Shown here piece after piece: positions 45,915 to 55,017 of a DNA stretch of 64,000 nt. Within the stretch, counting starts at the first letter, position 1; each line of letters starts with the position of its first letter. Origin of the DNA: Bin80 sp965116685 (lineage in GTDB: Bacteria; Bacteroidota; Rhodothermia; Rhodothermales; Bin80); contig OZ220707.1 of NCBI GenBank assembly GCA_965116685.1, forward strand, positions 1,798,001 to 1,862,000. Direction: 5' to 3'. A model generated the notes under the pieces. That model searched no databases and was not told the origin of the DNA. It saw only the letters and a program-made list of their open reading frames with translations. A program made the position numbers and the translations under genes.

Positions 45915-46952
45915 ATGAAAAAACCCTCTATGACCCGACGAGATTTCATCCGAAACAGCGCCGCCGCCAGCGCGGCAACTGTCCTTCGACCAAAAATACA
46001 CTCCGCCACCGGTCCTGTTGCAATTGCCAGCCGTAACGGCCTCGGTGCAGTGGCCCGTACGGTTGAAGAGATAAATGCGGGAGCCGATGCACTGGATGCA
46101 GTGATCGCAGGCGTCAACTTGGTGGAGGAAGACCCGAATGACAGAACCGTAGGATATGGTGGTCTTCCAAATGCAAATGGCGTCGTTGAATTAGATTCTG
46201 CGGTCATGCATGGCCCGACGGGCAGAGCGGGAGCGGTGGCTTCCCTCCAAGGGATTAAATATCCGTCCAAGGTCGCAAAACTTGTGCTTGAACGTACCGA
46301 TCATGTGCTACTGGTCGCAAAGGGAGCACAAGACTTTGCCCGAATGCATGGCTTCTCGATTGAGAACCTGCTCACACAGGAAGCCCGTGAAATTTGGGTT
46401 CGCTGGCGGGAAACCCTCTCCAATCAGGATGACTATTTGCCTCCCCATGGGCCAGACGACGTAGATCTGGGAGAAGCCATGCAACGCAGCTATGAGCACT
46501 GGGGAACCATCCATTGCTCGGCAATGGATTTACAGGGAAATATCAGCAGTGTCACAACAACAAGTGGTTTGGCTTTCAAAATTCCTGGTCGTGTAGGGGA
46601 CTCTCCCATCATCGGAGCTGGTCTTTACTGTGACAATGAGGTCGGAGCGGCCGGGTCAACTGGACGCGGAGAAGCCAACCTGGAGAATTGCTGCAGCTTT
46701 CTGATCGTAGAACGCATGCGCATGGGGGACAGCCCGGAAGATGCATGTTTGTATGCATGCGAGCGCATCGCACAAAATACACATCTGGCTCGACTGCAAA
46801 ATCAGGCGGGAGAACCCGCTTTTAATGTGTCGTTCTATGCACTCAACAAAGCCGGTGAAGTTGCCGGTGCTCGCATCCGGGGCGCCGCGCAAATGGCCGT
46901 TGCCGATAATAATGGAGCCAGACATATTGAGATGGCATACCTCTATGCCTAA
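45915..46952 (+). CDS. N4-(beta-N-acetylglucosaminyl)-L-asparaginase, Ntn hydrolase, Tat-exported
   Basis: 345 residues. A twin-arginine signal TRRDFIRNSAAASAATVL precedes the mature protein. The family markers are GADALDAVIAGVNLVEEDP, TVGYGGLPNANG and, before the autocleavage site, HWGTIHCSAMDLQGNISS with the nucleophile threonine in GTI. SVTTTSGLAFKIPGRVGDSP and GLYCDNEVGAAGSTGRGE complete the active site. It splits GlcNAc-asparagine links from glycoproteins outside the cytoplasm. TrmB follows 11 bases later on the same strand. Confidence 0.9.
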   Translation: MKKPSMTRRDFIRNSAAASAATVLRPKIHSATGPVAIASRNGLGAVARTVEEINAGADALDAVIAGVNLVEEDPNDRTVGYGGLPNANGVVELDSAVMHGPTGRAGAVASLQGIKYPSKVAKLVLERTDHVLLVAKGAQDFARMHGFSIENLLTQEAREIWVRWRETLSNQDDYLPPHGPDDVDLGEAMQRSYEHWGTIHCSAMDLQGNISSVTTTSGLAFKIPGRVGDSPIIGAGLYCDNEVGAAGSTGRGEANLENCCSFLIVERMRMGDSPEDACLYACERIAQNTHLARLQNQAGEPAFNVSFYALNKAGEVAGARIRGAAQMAVADNNGARHIEMAYLYA

Positions 46953-46962
46953 GGCTTGAGCC

Positions 46963-47922
46963 ATGCCTCTCTTTTTGGATCTGCCGAGGCTGCCCTTGCC
47001 GGCATCGAATGTGGAAATATTCCACCGAAGTGCCCCGGTCGTGTTGGAAATTGGATTCGGCGATGGCAGCTTTCTGGAGTGGGTTGCCAAAACGCACCCG
47101 GATTGGAACTGTCTCGGAGCAGATGTCGCACGCGGATCCGTTGCACGTGCACTCAAGCGCCTGCGTAGCGCGAATGTGTCCAACGTTCGGCTGCATCATG
47201 GGAGTGGTTTGTTTCTTTTGCGCAATGTTCTATCCAACGAGAGCGTTTCTCGGGTCTATGTGAATTTTCCCGACCCCTGGCGAAAGAAACGACATGCCGG
47301 GAAACGACTGTTTCAGCATTCGTTTTTCGAACTGCTTGCGGCCCGTCTCACCACGGACGGCTCATTGCTCCTTACTACAGATGATGCGCCCTACTTCGAA
47401 CAAACCATCTCAATAGCCCTTAAATCAGGTTACTACAAGGTAACCGAACATCCACCGCCCCCTGCAGCCCTTCAAACAAAGTATGCATCCAAATGGCGCG
47501 AAGCTGGCCGCAGATTTTACCATGTACATATACAGAAACAGGTCCGGCACACGCCAGAAATTCCTCCTGAAATTCACAAAGAAACCGGCATGCATCACGC
47601 ACTCCTGAATGGATCAATTCCAGAAATCACTGAATTTGAGAAGGTGATTCACCATTTTCCCCAGGGCCATGTTGTCATCCTGGATGTGTTGCAGATGATT
47701 GGCCAGAAAGGGCTGGTTTTTGTCGCACGCTCACACGAGCCGGAATTGGTACAGGATCTGTTTATTCAACTTCGCCCCGCAGAGAACGCGGATGTTGATC
47801 TGCTCTTGAGTGTGACAACTTTTGGCAACCCCATCGCAACACGCGGAACCAGCGAGGCGGTGAAAGCTGTCAGCCGCTGGTTGACGCGGCAAACCCTAAC
47901 GCTCCGTGGCACCTACTATTAA
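46963..47922 (+). CDS. trmB: tRNA (guanine-N7-)-methyltransferase
   Basis: 319 residues, about 100 more than the usual enzyme. The methyltransferase core has VVLEIGFGDGSFLEWVAKTH (SAM site), YVNFPDPWRKKRHAGKRLFQ (signature NFPDPW) and TDGSLLLTTDD. It forms m7G46 in tRNA. The C-terminal extension from about residue 205 (HKETGMHHALLNGSIPEI to the end) is not in the standard family and its role is unknown. The O-methyltransferase gene follows 30 bases on. Confidence 0.92.
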   Translation: MPLFLDLPRLPLPASNVEIFHRSAPVVLEIGFGDGSFLEWVAKTHPDWNCLGADVARGSVARALKRLRSANVSNVRLHHGSGLFLLRNVLSNESVSRVYVNFPDPWRKKRHAGKRLFQHSFFELLAARLTTDGSLLLTTDDAPYFEQTISIALKSGYYKVTEHPPPPAALQTKYASKWREAGRRFYHVHIQKQVRHTPEIPPEIHKETGMHHALLNGSIPEITEFEKVIHHFPQGHVVILDVLQMIGQKGLVFVARSHEPELVQDLFIQLRPAENADVDLLLSVTTFGNPIATRGTSEAVKAVSRWLTRQTLTLRGTYY

Positions 47923-47952
47923 TGGGGCCCATCTATTTTCAGGTCAACTCTC

Positions 47953-48615
47953 ATGTCCCGATCTACCCTCGCACTCACCGATGAACTACGCGAATATATC
48001 CTGGATGTATCCCTGCGCGAGCACCCTCTTTTGGCGGCGCTGCGGGAAGAAACAGCACAGCATCCAAAGGCCAAGATGCAGATTTCTCCCGATCAGGGAC
48101 AGTTTATGGCAACCCTGTTACGTCTAATCCAAGCACGATCCGTCTTGGAAATTGGCACCTTCACTGGATACTCCACCCTGGCAATGATGCTGGCACTCCC
48201 CTCAGATGGACATATCGTTGCCTGTGATATCAGTGAAGACTATACCAAGGTGGCACGCAAGTACTGGTCTGAGGCCGCGGTTGCTGATCGAATTACACTG
48301 CGTATAGCTCCTGCATCACAGACCCTGGACGAGCTTCTTGCAAGCGGGAAAGTAAATACGTTTGATGCCGCCTTCATTGATGCGGATAAAGAAAGTTATG
48401 ATGTGTATTTCGAGAGGTCCCTGGCTCTGGTTCGACCTGGTGGACTGATCATGATTGACAATGTCCTGCGTGGAGGAGATGCTGCCAATCCCGCAACAGA
48501 GAGCACAGCCACACAATCCATTCAGGCTCTAAACAAAAAACTCCATCAGGATTCCCGTGTGCATCTGACCCTGGTACCCATTGGAGACGGAGTGACCTTA
48601 CTTCAAAAAGTTTGA
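47953..48615 (+). CDS. SAM-dependent O-methyltransferase
   Basis: 220 residues of the class I O-methyltransferase type (CCoAOMT/COMT-like). SAM site VLEIGTFTGYSTLAMMLALP, acidic DISEDYTKVARKY, metal-binding FIDADKESYDVYFERSL and PGGLIMIDNVLRGG. The substrate is unknown; relatives methylate catechols or tRNA wobble uridine intermediates (TrmR). It lies directly after trmB, consistent with an RNA role, but that is inference. Confidence 0.88.
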   Translation: MSRSTLALTDELREYILDVSLREHPLLAALREETAQHPKAKMQISPDQGQFMATLLRLIQARSVLEIGTFTGYSTLAMMLALPSDGHIVACDISEDYTKVARKYWSEAAVADRITLRIAPASQTLDELLASGKVNTFDAAFIDADKESYDVYFERSLALVRPGGLIMIDNVLRGGDAANPATESTATQSIQALNKKLHQDSRVHLTLVPIGDGVTLLQKV

Positions 48616-48683
48616 CCCTGCCCTCGCCCCCATCAAGCTGGCATAGTCCGAATACGGTCGGGGGAATCCTTCGTGCCTCTATT

Positions 48684-49502
48684 CTATGCTTCTGCCCGGT
48701 TCCTCAGCCAGTTTACTGTCAAAAGCAAGAGGACCGCAAATACGATCAAAAACGTTGCAACGGCTAAAATCGCTGGACTGATCTGCTCTCTGATTCCCGC
48801 CCACATCTGACGCGGAATCGTACGCTGCTCGGTACCTGCCATAAATAGCACCACGATCACTTCGTCAAACGATATAGCAAAGGCAAAGAGGGCACCGGAC
48901 ATCACTCCGGGGGCGATCAGTGGGAATTGCACACGCCGGAACGCAGTCCATGGACCCGCTCCTAGGCTTGCTGCCGCATTGTTGAGAGTAGGATCGTAAG
49001 CGGCCAAGGTAGCCGTCACCGTGACGACGACAAATGGAACCCCCAATGTGGTGTGAGCCAGGATGATACTGAGATAGGTCTGCCCGAGTCCAAGACCCGA
49101 ATAGAAGAAAAACATGCCAGCAGCTGCAATGATCACGGGAATCACCATTGGCGAAATAATTACTCCCATGATCACCCGTCGCGCAGGCATGTTCGGGTTT
49201 GCAAGTCCGAGTGCCGCCAGCGTGCCAAGTACGGTCGCCAGCAGCGTCGCACTGGTTCCGATGATGATACTGTTTACCAGACTGTTCCTCCATACCTCAT
49301 TCTGGGCGATCTCGCGATACCATCGGAATGACCACGCATCCGGGTCCAACCTCAACATCGCCTCGGAGAAGGTAAAGTATGGCTCGGCATTGAAGCTGAG
49401 CGGGACGATCACGATGATCGGAGCAACCAAAAACACGAACACAAGCGTGCAAAACCCTAAATAGGCGATTCGTCCCAGTCCCGGCCGTGTGATGCCCATC
49501 AT
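48684..49502 (-). CDS. potC: Polyamine ABC transporter permease, PotC-like
   Basis: 272 residues with about six membrane helices and the ABC permease loop AAASLGAGPWTAFRRVQFPL (EAA-type). It is the last gene of a four-gene operon on this strand; its ATG overlaps the stop of the previous permease by one base (TAATG). With PotB it forms the channel for spermidine/putrescine or a related solute. Confidence 0.88.
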   Translation of the reverse strand: MMGITRPGLGRIAYLGFCTLVFVFLVAPIIVIVPLSFNAEPYFTFSEAMLRLDPDAWSFRWYREIAQNEVWRNSLVNSIIIGTSATLLATVLGTLAALGLANPNMPARRVIMGVIISPMVIPVIIAAAGMFFFYSGLGLGQTYLSIILAHTTLGVPFVVVTVTATLAAYDPTLNNAAASLGAGPWTAFRRVQFPLIAPGVMSGALFAFAISFDEVIVVLFMAGTEQRTIPRQMWAGIREQISPAILAVATFLIVFAVLLLLTVNWLRNRAEA

Positions 49503-50719
49503 TATCCCAACCCCATTTTTTCAACCCCTACCAACCGCTCATACAGGACATACAGGATCATGACACCCACCAATAGCACTCCTCCCAGTGCAGCAGCAAG
49601 GCCCCAGTTCAGTGAGGTCTGCATATGATAAGCGATCATGTTGGAGATGAGCTGCCCCTCGCTGCCTCCGACCAGTGCAGGGGTAATGTAAAAGCCGATA
49701 GCTAGGATGAAGACCAGAAGTCCTCCAGCTCCCACTCCGGGAAGCGATTGTGGCCAGTAGACCCGCAGAAAGGCCTGCAAGGGAGTGGCGCCTAGCGAGG
49801 CCGCGGCACGCATGTAGGTCGGGGGAATCCCGCGCATAACCGAATACAGCGGCAAAACCATGAATGGAAGTAGCACATGTGTCATGGCCACAATGGTTCC
49901 GGTCATGTTGTAAACCATCGCCACTCTCCCCGCCTCGCTGATTAATCCCACAGCGACCATAAGATCATTCAAGACCCCCTGTGTCTGTAACAGGACGATC
50001 CACGAAGTTGTGCGCACCAAAAGCGATGTCCAGAATGGGACCAGTACCAAAATCAGCAGCCAATTTGCCCGGCCTGTCGGCGAACGGGCAATCAGATGTG
50101 CAATCGGGTACCCAAGAATCAGACAGAGCAGTGTAATCATGCTGCTCACCAACAGCGTCCGCCAGAACAATTTTAGATAGATACGCCGCTCCACGGGTTG
50201 CGGCGCCAGGGAGCCATCAGGCAGACGCTGCAGGTCCAGGGCATTCTCATAGTGGCGCATGGTGAATCGCTCGCCCGTAATTTGGATGGCATACCAGGTC
50301 TCTGGATCAGCCCAGATCGTATCAATTGCCATCATGGACTCACGCCATGACCCCTGCTCCGTGCTGCGTAACTCCCGGGCGGTTCGGGTGAGCACGCTTC
50401 GTAGCCCACTTTGCACCCGGTTGACCCTGCCAGCTACCTGACCAAGGGTTCGCTCCGCTTCCGCACGCTTGATTTCCTCTGCCGCAACAGAAAATACTGC
50501 TTCTGACGGGAGTGTGCTTCCGTCCCAATCATCAAGTAGCTCCAGCGTTTCAGGTAAGACATCGGCCACCACAGGATCGTAAACGCTCCGCGTCAGCATC
50601 GTCCCCAAAGGAGCAAGGAAGGTTACTCCGATATAGATCACAAGCGGGGCTACAAGACCAAGCGCCCGTAACTGCGCCCGGCGATTGGGACCAACAGAAA
50701 ATCTTAACGAGCCAGCCAT
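49502..50719 (-). CDS. potB: Polyamine ABC transporter permease, PotB-like
   Basis: 405 residues, longer than typical PotB because of an extra periplasmic segment between the first and second helices (about residues 40-150, including SEAVFSVAAEEIKRAEAERT). The EAA loop is MRAAASLGATPLQAFLRVYW. Its start overlaps the potD end by 16 bases and its stop overlaps potC, so the operon is tightly coupled. Confidence 0.87.
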   Translation of the reverse strand: MAGSLRFSVGPNRRAQLRALGLVAPLVIYIGVTFLAPLGTMLTRSVYDPVVADVLPETLELLDDWDGSTLPSEAVFSVAAEEIKRAEAERTLGQVAGRVNRVQSGLRSVLTRTARELRSTEQGSWRESMMAIDTIWADPETWYAIQITGERFTMRHYENALDLQRLPDGSLAPQPVERRIYLKLFWRTLLVSSMITLLCLILGYPIAHLIARSPTGRANWLLILVLVPFWTSLLVRTTSWIVLLQTQGVLNDLMVAVGLISEAGRVAMVYNMTGTIVAMTHVLLPFMVLPLYSVMRGIPPTYMRAAASLGATPLQAFLRVYWPQSLPGVGAGGLLVFILAIGFYITPALVGGSEGQLISNMIAYHMQTSLNWGLAAALGGVLLVGVMILYVLYERLVGVEKMGLG

Positions 50720-51795
50720 GCACTAAACCGCTCGTTCATTTCGTCTTGATGGTCCGCCCACCATGCCCAATCAAAGCGTAAGGCATGCACCACGTTGGCA
50801 TCGCTACCCGGCAGGTGTGGCTTCATATCCACACCCTTCTCTATATGAGTGGTCACCAGTGGCATGCCTGATTTGCGGACGGGCGAATAGGAAATTCGGC
50901 TGCCGATTTGAGCCATTGATTCCGCGCTGGTCACAAAGTCAAGGTATTCCATCGCCTCTTCAAGCCGCGGAGTACCCGCGACGACCACGAATTGGCCCAC
51001 TGCAAGGAGTTGTCCATCCCATACAATCACAAACGGCTGATCTTCCAGTACCTGCGCGTTAAAGATGCGGCCGTTGTATGCGGTGGACATGACCGCTTCC
51101 CCATCAGCCAACATCTGCGGCGGCTGGGCCCCCGCTTCCCACCAGATCACTTCGTCCTTGATCGTTTCGAGTTTCGCGAAAGCACGATCAATCCCCTCAG
51201 GTGTGTCCAATGTCGCGTACACCTGATCCCGTGGCACCCCGTCGGCCATCAATGCAAACTCCATGTTAACTTGCGGAACGCGCCTCATTCCCCGGCGGCC
51301 GGGGAAGGTTTCCAAATCAAAAAAATCAGCGACCGTACTGGGCTTGGTGCCGGGAATGTTTTCTTCGTTATAAGCATACACGGTCGAAAAAAAGACGCTT
51401 CCTACTCCACAGTCGGTAATGACCCCTTCCAGAAAATCCTCTGCGGCCGGTGTCCCGTCAGGACCGGGAGACAGTGAGGTGACCTCTACCGGCTCGAGAA
51501 GCCCCTCATCACATCCTCGCACGGCTTCGGCCATTTCCAGGTCCACTACATCCCAGTGAATCTCACCGATCTCCACTTGTGCGCGGATTTGAGCGAGGCC
51601 TCCATTATAATCTTCGACCTTGATATTGATGCCGGTTTCTTCCGTGAAGGGAATGTTTACCCCCTCATTGACCGCGCGTCCATAGGACCCTCCCCAGGAT
51701 ACGGCCGTAATGGAGCGTGACGAATCTGTTTGACATGCAGCAACAGACAGTACAAACAAAACGGCGAAAAAACATGGGCTAATGCGATCATTCAT
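50704..51795 (-). CDS. potD: Extracellular polyamine-binding lipoprotein, PotD-like
   Basis: 363 residues. Signal peptide with lipobox LFVLSVAAC, so it is probably lipid-anchored. Body of the PotD/PotF type: TAVSWGGSYGRAVNEGVNIP, FTEETGINIKVEDYNGG, AYNEENIPGTKPSTVADFFD, SYSPVRKSGMPL. It binds the solute and delivers it to the PotBC channel. Spermidine or putrescine is the family assignment; exact specificity is not shown here. Confidence 0.87.
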   Translation of the reverse strand: MNDRISPCFFAVLFVLSVAACQTDSSRSITAVSWGGSYGRAVNEGVNIPFTEETGINIKVEDYNGGLAQIRAQVEIGEIHWDVVDLEMAEAVRGCDEGLLEPVEVTSLSPGPDGTPAAEDFLEGVITDCGVGSVFFSTVYAYNEENIPGTKPSTVADFFDLETFPGRRGMRRVPQVNMEFALMADGVPRDQVYATLDTPEGIDRAFAKLETIKDEVIWWEAGAQPPQMLADGEAVMSTAYNGRIFNAQVLEDQPFVIVWDGQLLAVGQFVVVAGTPRLEEAMEYLDFVTSAESMAQIGSRISYSPVRKSGMPLVTTHIEKGVDMKPHLPGSDANVVHALRFDWAWWADHQDEMNERFSAWLAR

Positions 51796-51827
51796 GGCAA
51801 ATTTCTTTTAGATCCAAATTATTGGAT

Positions 51828-52967
51828 TTATTCGTGGTTGAGTGCACGGCAGTCTACAACCGTCCATCCGATGCGAACGAGGTCGCCCTTCACCAATCCG
51901 CCATGTCCCACGATATTTGGGATGGTGGCAATAAAATCCTCTCGACCACACGCGGCTAGGCGTACACGCAACTGATTCCCCAGAAACGTCAAATCTTCCA
52001 CGGTTGCATCGACCTCATTCGTGTAGCGCCCCGCTCCCGGATTAATTTTCACGCGCTCGGGGCGAATGGAAAGAGACACCTTGTCCCCCACCTGACATGG
52101 AACTACCTTCAGGGCAGAAACAGTTGCACCGCCCGTTTCCACTTCACAGACATCGTTCTGCTGCGAAATTGCACGGACGCGTCCCTGGAGTTGATTACTC
52201 TCACCAATGAACCGAGCAACAAAAGCGGATTCAGGCTCTTCATACAGCCCTTCTGGCACGGCGATCTGCTCAACGACTCCCTCGCGAAGCACGGCGATCC
52301 GATCCGACATCACCATCGCCTCCTGTTGATCATGTGTGACATAGACGACCGTCACCGCCAACGTCTGGTGAATGCGTCGTATTTCATACTGCATCTCGTC
52401 ACGCAGGCTTCGGTCAAGTGCTCCCAAGGGCTCGTCCATCAGTACCAGGCTAGGTTCAAAGACAAGTGCTCTTGCGATTGCCACCCGTTGTTGTTGACCA
52501 CCAGACAACTGTCCCGGTCGGCGGTCTACAAAACCCTCAAGGCGAACCAGACGCAGTACCCGCTCAACCCGCTCCCTGCGCTCGTCCGCGCCCATGCCAC
52601 GCACTTCCAGCGGAAATGCGAGGTTTGCCCCCACCGTCATGTGAGGAAAAAGGGCGTAATTCTGGAATACCATCCCAATTCCGCGTTTGCGTGCCGGCAG
52701 GTCTTGGATAGGATCTCCATCCAACAAGATCTCGCCAGTTGTGGGTGCCTGAAAACCGGCAAGCATCATCAGGATGGTCGTCTTTCCCGATCCCGAGGGG
52801 CCCAGCAATGTCACGAACTCGCCTGTCCGGATACTGAGATCAAGATCCTTGACGACCAAGGTTCGCCCATCATAACTCTTTTCGACCCCTCTGAATTCAA
52901 CGTGAGTACTGTTGTTACCCACGAGATCCTTGGAGCTGTTCTGTTCGCCTGTCGCAGTCAACGTCAA
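51828..52967 (-). CDS. potA: Polyamine ABC transporter ATP-binding protein, PotA-like
   Basis: 379 residues. Walker A GPSGSGKTTILMM, Q loop MVFQNYALFPHMT, signature LSGGQQQRVAIARAL, Walker B LVLMDEPLGALD, H loop VTHDQQEAM, and a C-terminal TOBE domain (SIRPERVKINPG). It is the first gene of the potADBC-ordered operon and energises uptake. It starts about 235 bases from the propeller remnant. Confidence 0.92.
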   Translation of the reverse strand: MTLTATGEQNSSKDLVGNNSTHVEFRGVEKSYDGRTLVVKDLDLSIRTGEFVTLLGPSGSGKTTILMMLAGFQAPTTGEILLDGDPIQDLPARKRGIGMVFQNYALFPHMTVGANLAFPLEVRGMGADERRERVERVLRLVRLEGFVDRRPGQLSGGQQQRVAIARALVFEPSLVLMDEPLGALDRSLRDEMQYEIRRIHQTLAVTVVYVTHDQQEAMVMSDRIAVLREGVVEQIAVPEGLYEEPESAFVARFIGESNQLQGRVRAISQQNDVCEVETGGATVSALKVVPCQVGDKVSLSIRPERVKINPGAGRYTNEVDATVEDLTFLGNQLRVRLAACGREDFIATIPNIVGHGGLVKGDLVRIGWTVVDCRALNHE

Positions 52968-53202
52968 TTACCTTAGATAGCATCGCTCCGCTGAAACGGA
53001 AGTCTGTGAATACTAGTTCCGCCGATTGGGCTCATTCTAGAACCTGGGCTATCTGATGAATGCCTGGGCATTGCCTGTCTTAAGGAGGGTGTTTGACCAC
53101 TTCGGGATGCTACTCCAACCTCTCTTGATCTTACGCCGGGGTTCGCACTACTTCCTCCGACCCGCTTCCGGTACACTCAATCGGTTCTGTGACTTGGCAT
53201 TT

Positions 53203-53530
53203 TCAGTCAATTTCACTGAGATCGTACCAGTCTATCTCCCGCTCACCAATACCGTCCTCTCCGGGTGCTCGCTCGATGAGAGTCACAAGAGTTGAACCGA
53301 AAATGTCGAAACCCATGAGCCGGTCCTGGACGCGCACTGCACCGACATATGTGGTGCCAGCCCAGACGTCAAAATAGGAGAACGCGTCGCGGTCGCGGGT
53401 GGTAGACACCCAGAGACGGTTCTGACCATCAAACCTGAATGCTGGCTTGAGGAGCCACTCCTTGGGCTCTCCTCGAAACTCCGCTGCAATGACATGTATC
53501 TCCGAGATTCTACCGCGATTCCTATGGAAT
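53203..53530 (-). pseudogene. C-terminal remnant of a beta-propeller protein
   Basis: On the minus strand the frame reads RGRISEIHVIAAEF, PAFRFDGQNRLWVSTTRDRD and DVWAGTTYVGAVRVQDRLMG, ending SEID. This is like the last blade of six-bladed beta-propeller (NHL/TolB-like) proteins. The rest is missing: at about 53530 the sequence changes to the ISL3 element. The insertion probably truncated the gene. Confidence 0.5.
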
Positions 53531-53566
53531 GATTAAATTTGGGCTCACTCAATACAGAGGTATCCA

Positions 53567-54772
53567 ATGGAAAGGGATTTCGTCACAGTGATGCGCTACA
53601 GCTTAGGATTAGGGCACGACTGGAAGATTGACAAGATGCTGGTGGACGAGCGGGAGCAGTAGATTGATATCTACATTTCGCATTCGGGAGGCACGTTGTT
53701 TTGCCCCGAGACGGGAGAGTCCGGTACACTCTATGATCATCGTGAGGAACGGACTTGGCGCCACTTGGATTTGTTGGAATTCAAGTGTTTTATCCATTGT
53801 CGGGTTCCGCGGGTAGATGCGGGGGTGAAGACGATTAAGACGCCTTGGGCGGGTGCCTCAGATCGGTTCACGCATGCGTTTGAGCGCTGGACGATTGACT
53901 TGCTGTAAGCGACGAAGAATCAAACAAAGACCGCAGAGCTTCTTCGTTGTGGGTTTGACATCATCAATCGGATCATGCATCGCAGTGTATCCCGTGGAGA
54001 AGAGCGACGATCGCTGGACGGGATTGTGCATTTGAGTGTGGATGAGAAGGCGTTTCAGCGCGGGCATACGTATGCCACCATTGTCAGTGATACGAAGCGT
54101 GGTGTGGTGCTTGATGTCGGTGAAGGTCGGGACAAAGTTCGTGCAAAAGCGATGTTAAGCCGCCTTTGGTGGGATAAAAAGGCACAAATAAAGACCCTCA
54201 CCACCGATATGTGGAAGGCCTACATTGCCCTGGCCAAGGAGGACCTCCCCGACGCAGAACTCATTCATGATCGTTTTCATTTGGTCAAGTATCTCAATGA
54301 GGGGATTGATCAAGTACGTCGCAGAGAGGTGAAGCAACATGAGGAACTCAAACACAGTCGTTATGCGCTCTTGAAAAATGAACAGAATCGAACCCAAAAA
54401 CAAGACGAGATTTTCAAAGTCATCCAGGAATCCAACTTGCAGGTCAGCGTCCCCTGGCGATTGCGAGAGGAATTCAAGGCGATCTTTGAATGCAGATCAT
54501 TGTCCGATGCAAAGCAGTACTTCCAACTTTGGTTTGAGAGTGTGAAAGAAGCAGCCGTGAAGGAGATCATAAAAGTGGCGGAGATGTTTGAACGACATCT
54601 CACAGGCGTGTGTAATGCCCTTTGCCACGAACAGTCCAACGCCAGAGCATGCAATGGGAAGATCCAGGAGGTCAAAACGATCGGTAGAAGATATAGAAAA
54701 TTTGAAAACTTCCGATCGGCGATTCTTTTTTTCTGCGGCGATTTAGACCTCCATTCACAATATTCACGGTAG
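53567..54772 (+). pseudogene. ISL3-family transposase with two in-frame stop codons
   Basis: From ATG 53567 the frame is MERDFVTVMRYSLGLG, then a TAG near 53660 (after DEREQ), then IDIYISHSGGTLFCPETGE with the zinc-finger-like part, WRHLDLLEFKC, a second stop (TAA near 53906) and onward from 53975 with the DDE region: LSVDEKAFQRGHTYATIVSD, LTTDMWKAYIALAKEDLP, DRFHLVKYLNEGID, and the C-terminus YRKFENFRSAILFFCGDLD. This is an otherwise full-length ISL3 transposase, inactivated by two nonsense changes. The element's end repeats were not identified. Confidence 0.82.
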
Positions 54773-54828
54773 AACCGAATTAATTTCTAAAATCGCGGCT
54801 ATTTTGGGGTACCGCCGCCCCCCCAACT

Positions 54829-54855
54829 AGCCGCCCCTAACGGCTGTCAGTTTTT
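54829..54855 (+). terminator. Possible terminator after the ISL3 transposase
   Basis: AGCCG (54829-54833) and CGGCT (54841-54845) pair across a 7-base loop, with a T5 run at 54851-54855. The stem is short, so the call is weak. Confidence 0.3.
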
Positions 54856-55017
54856 CAAAAAAAACCTTGAACCTATGGAGAAAATCGTGTCTTCAAGAAA
54901 CCGGAATGGGGGGAAGTTCAGTTATGGAATCAGGGAAGAATGCAATCTAAGGGGGCAATCATAAACAAATTTCCCATCTTATTCCGTTTGGCTCTTGCAC
55001 TTGCAATGTTCAAGTCA

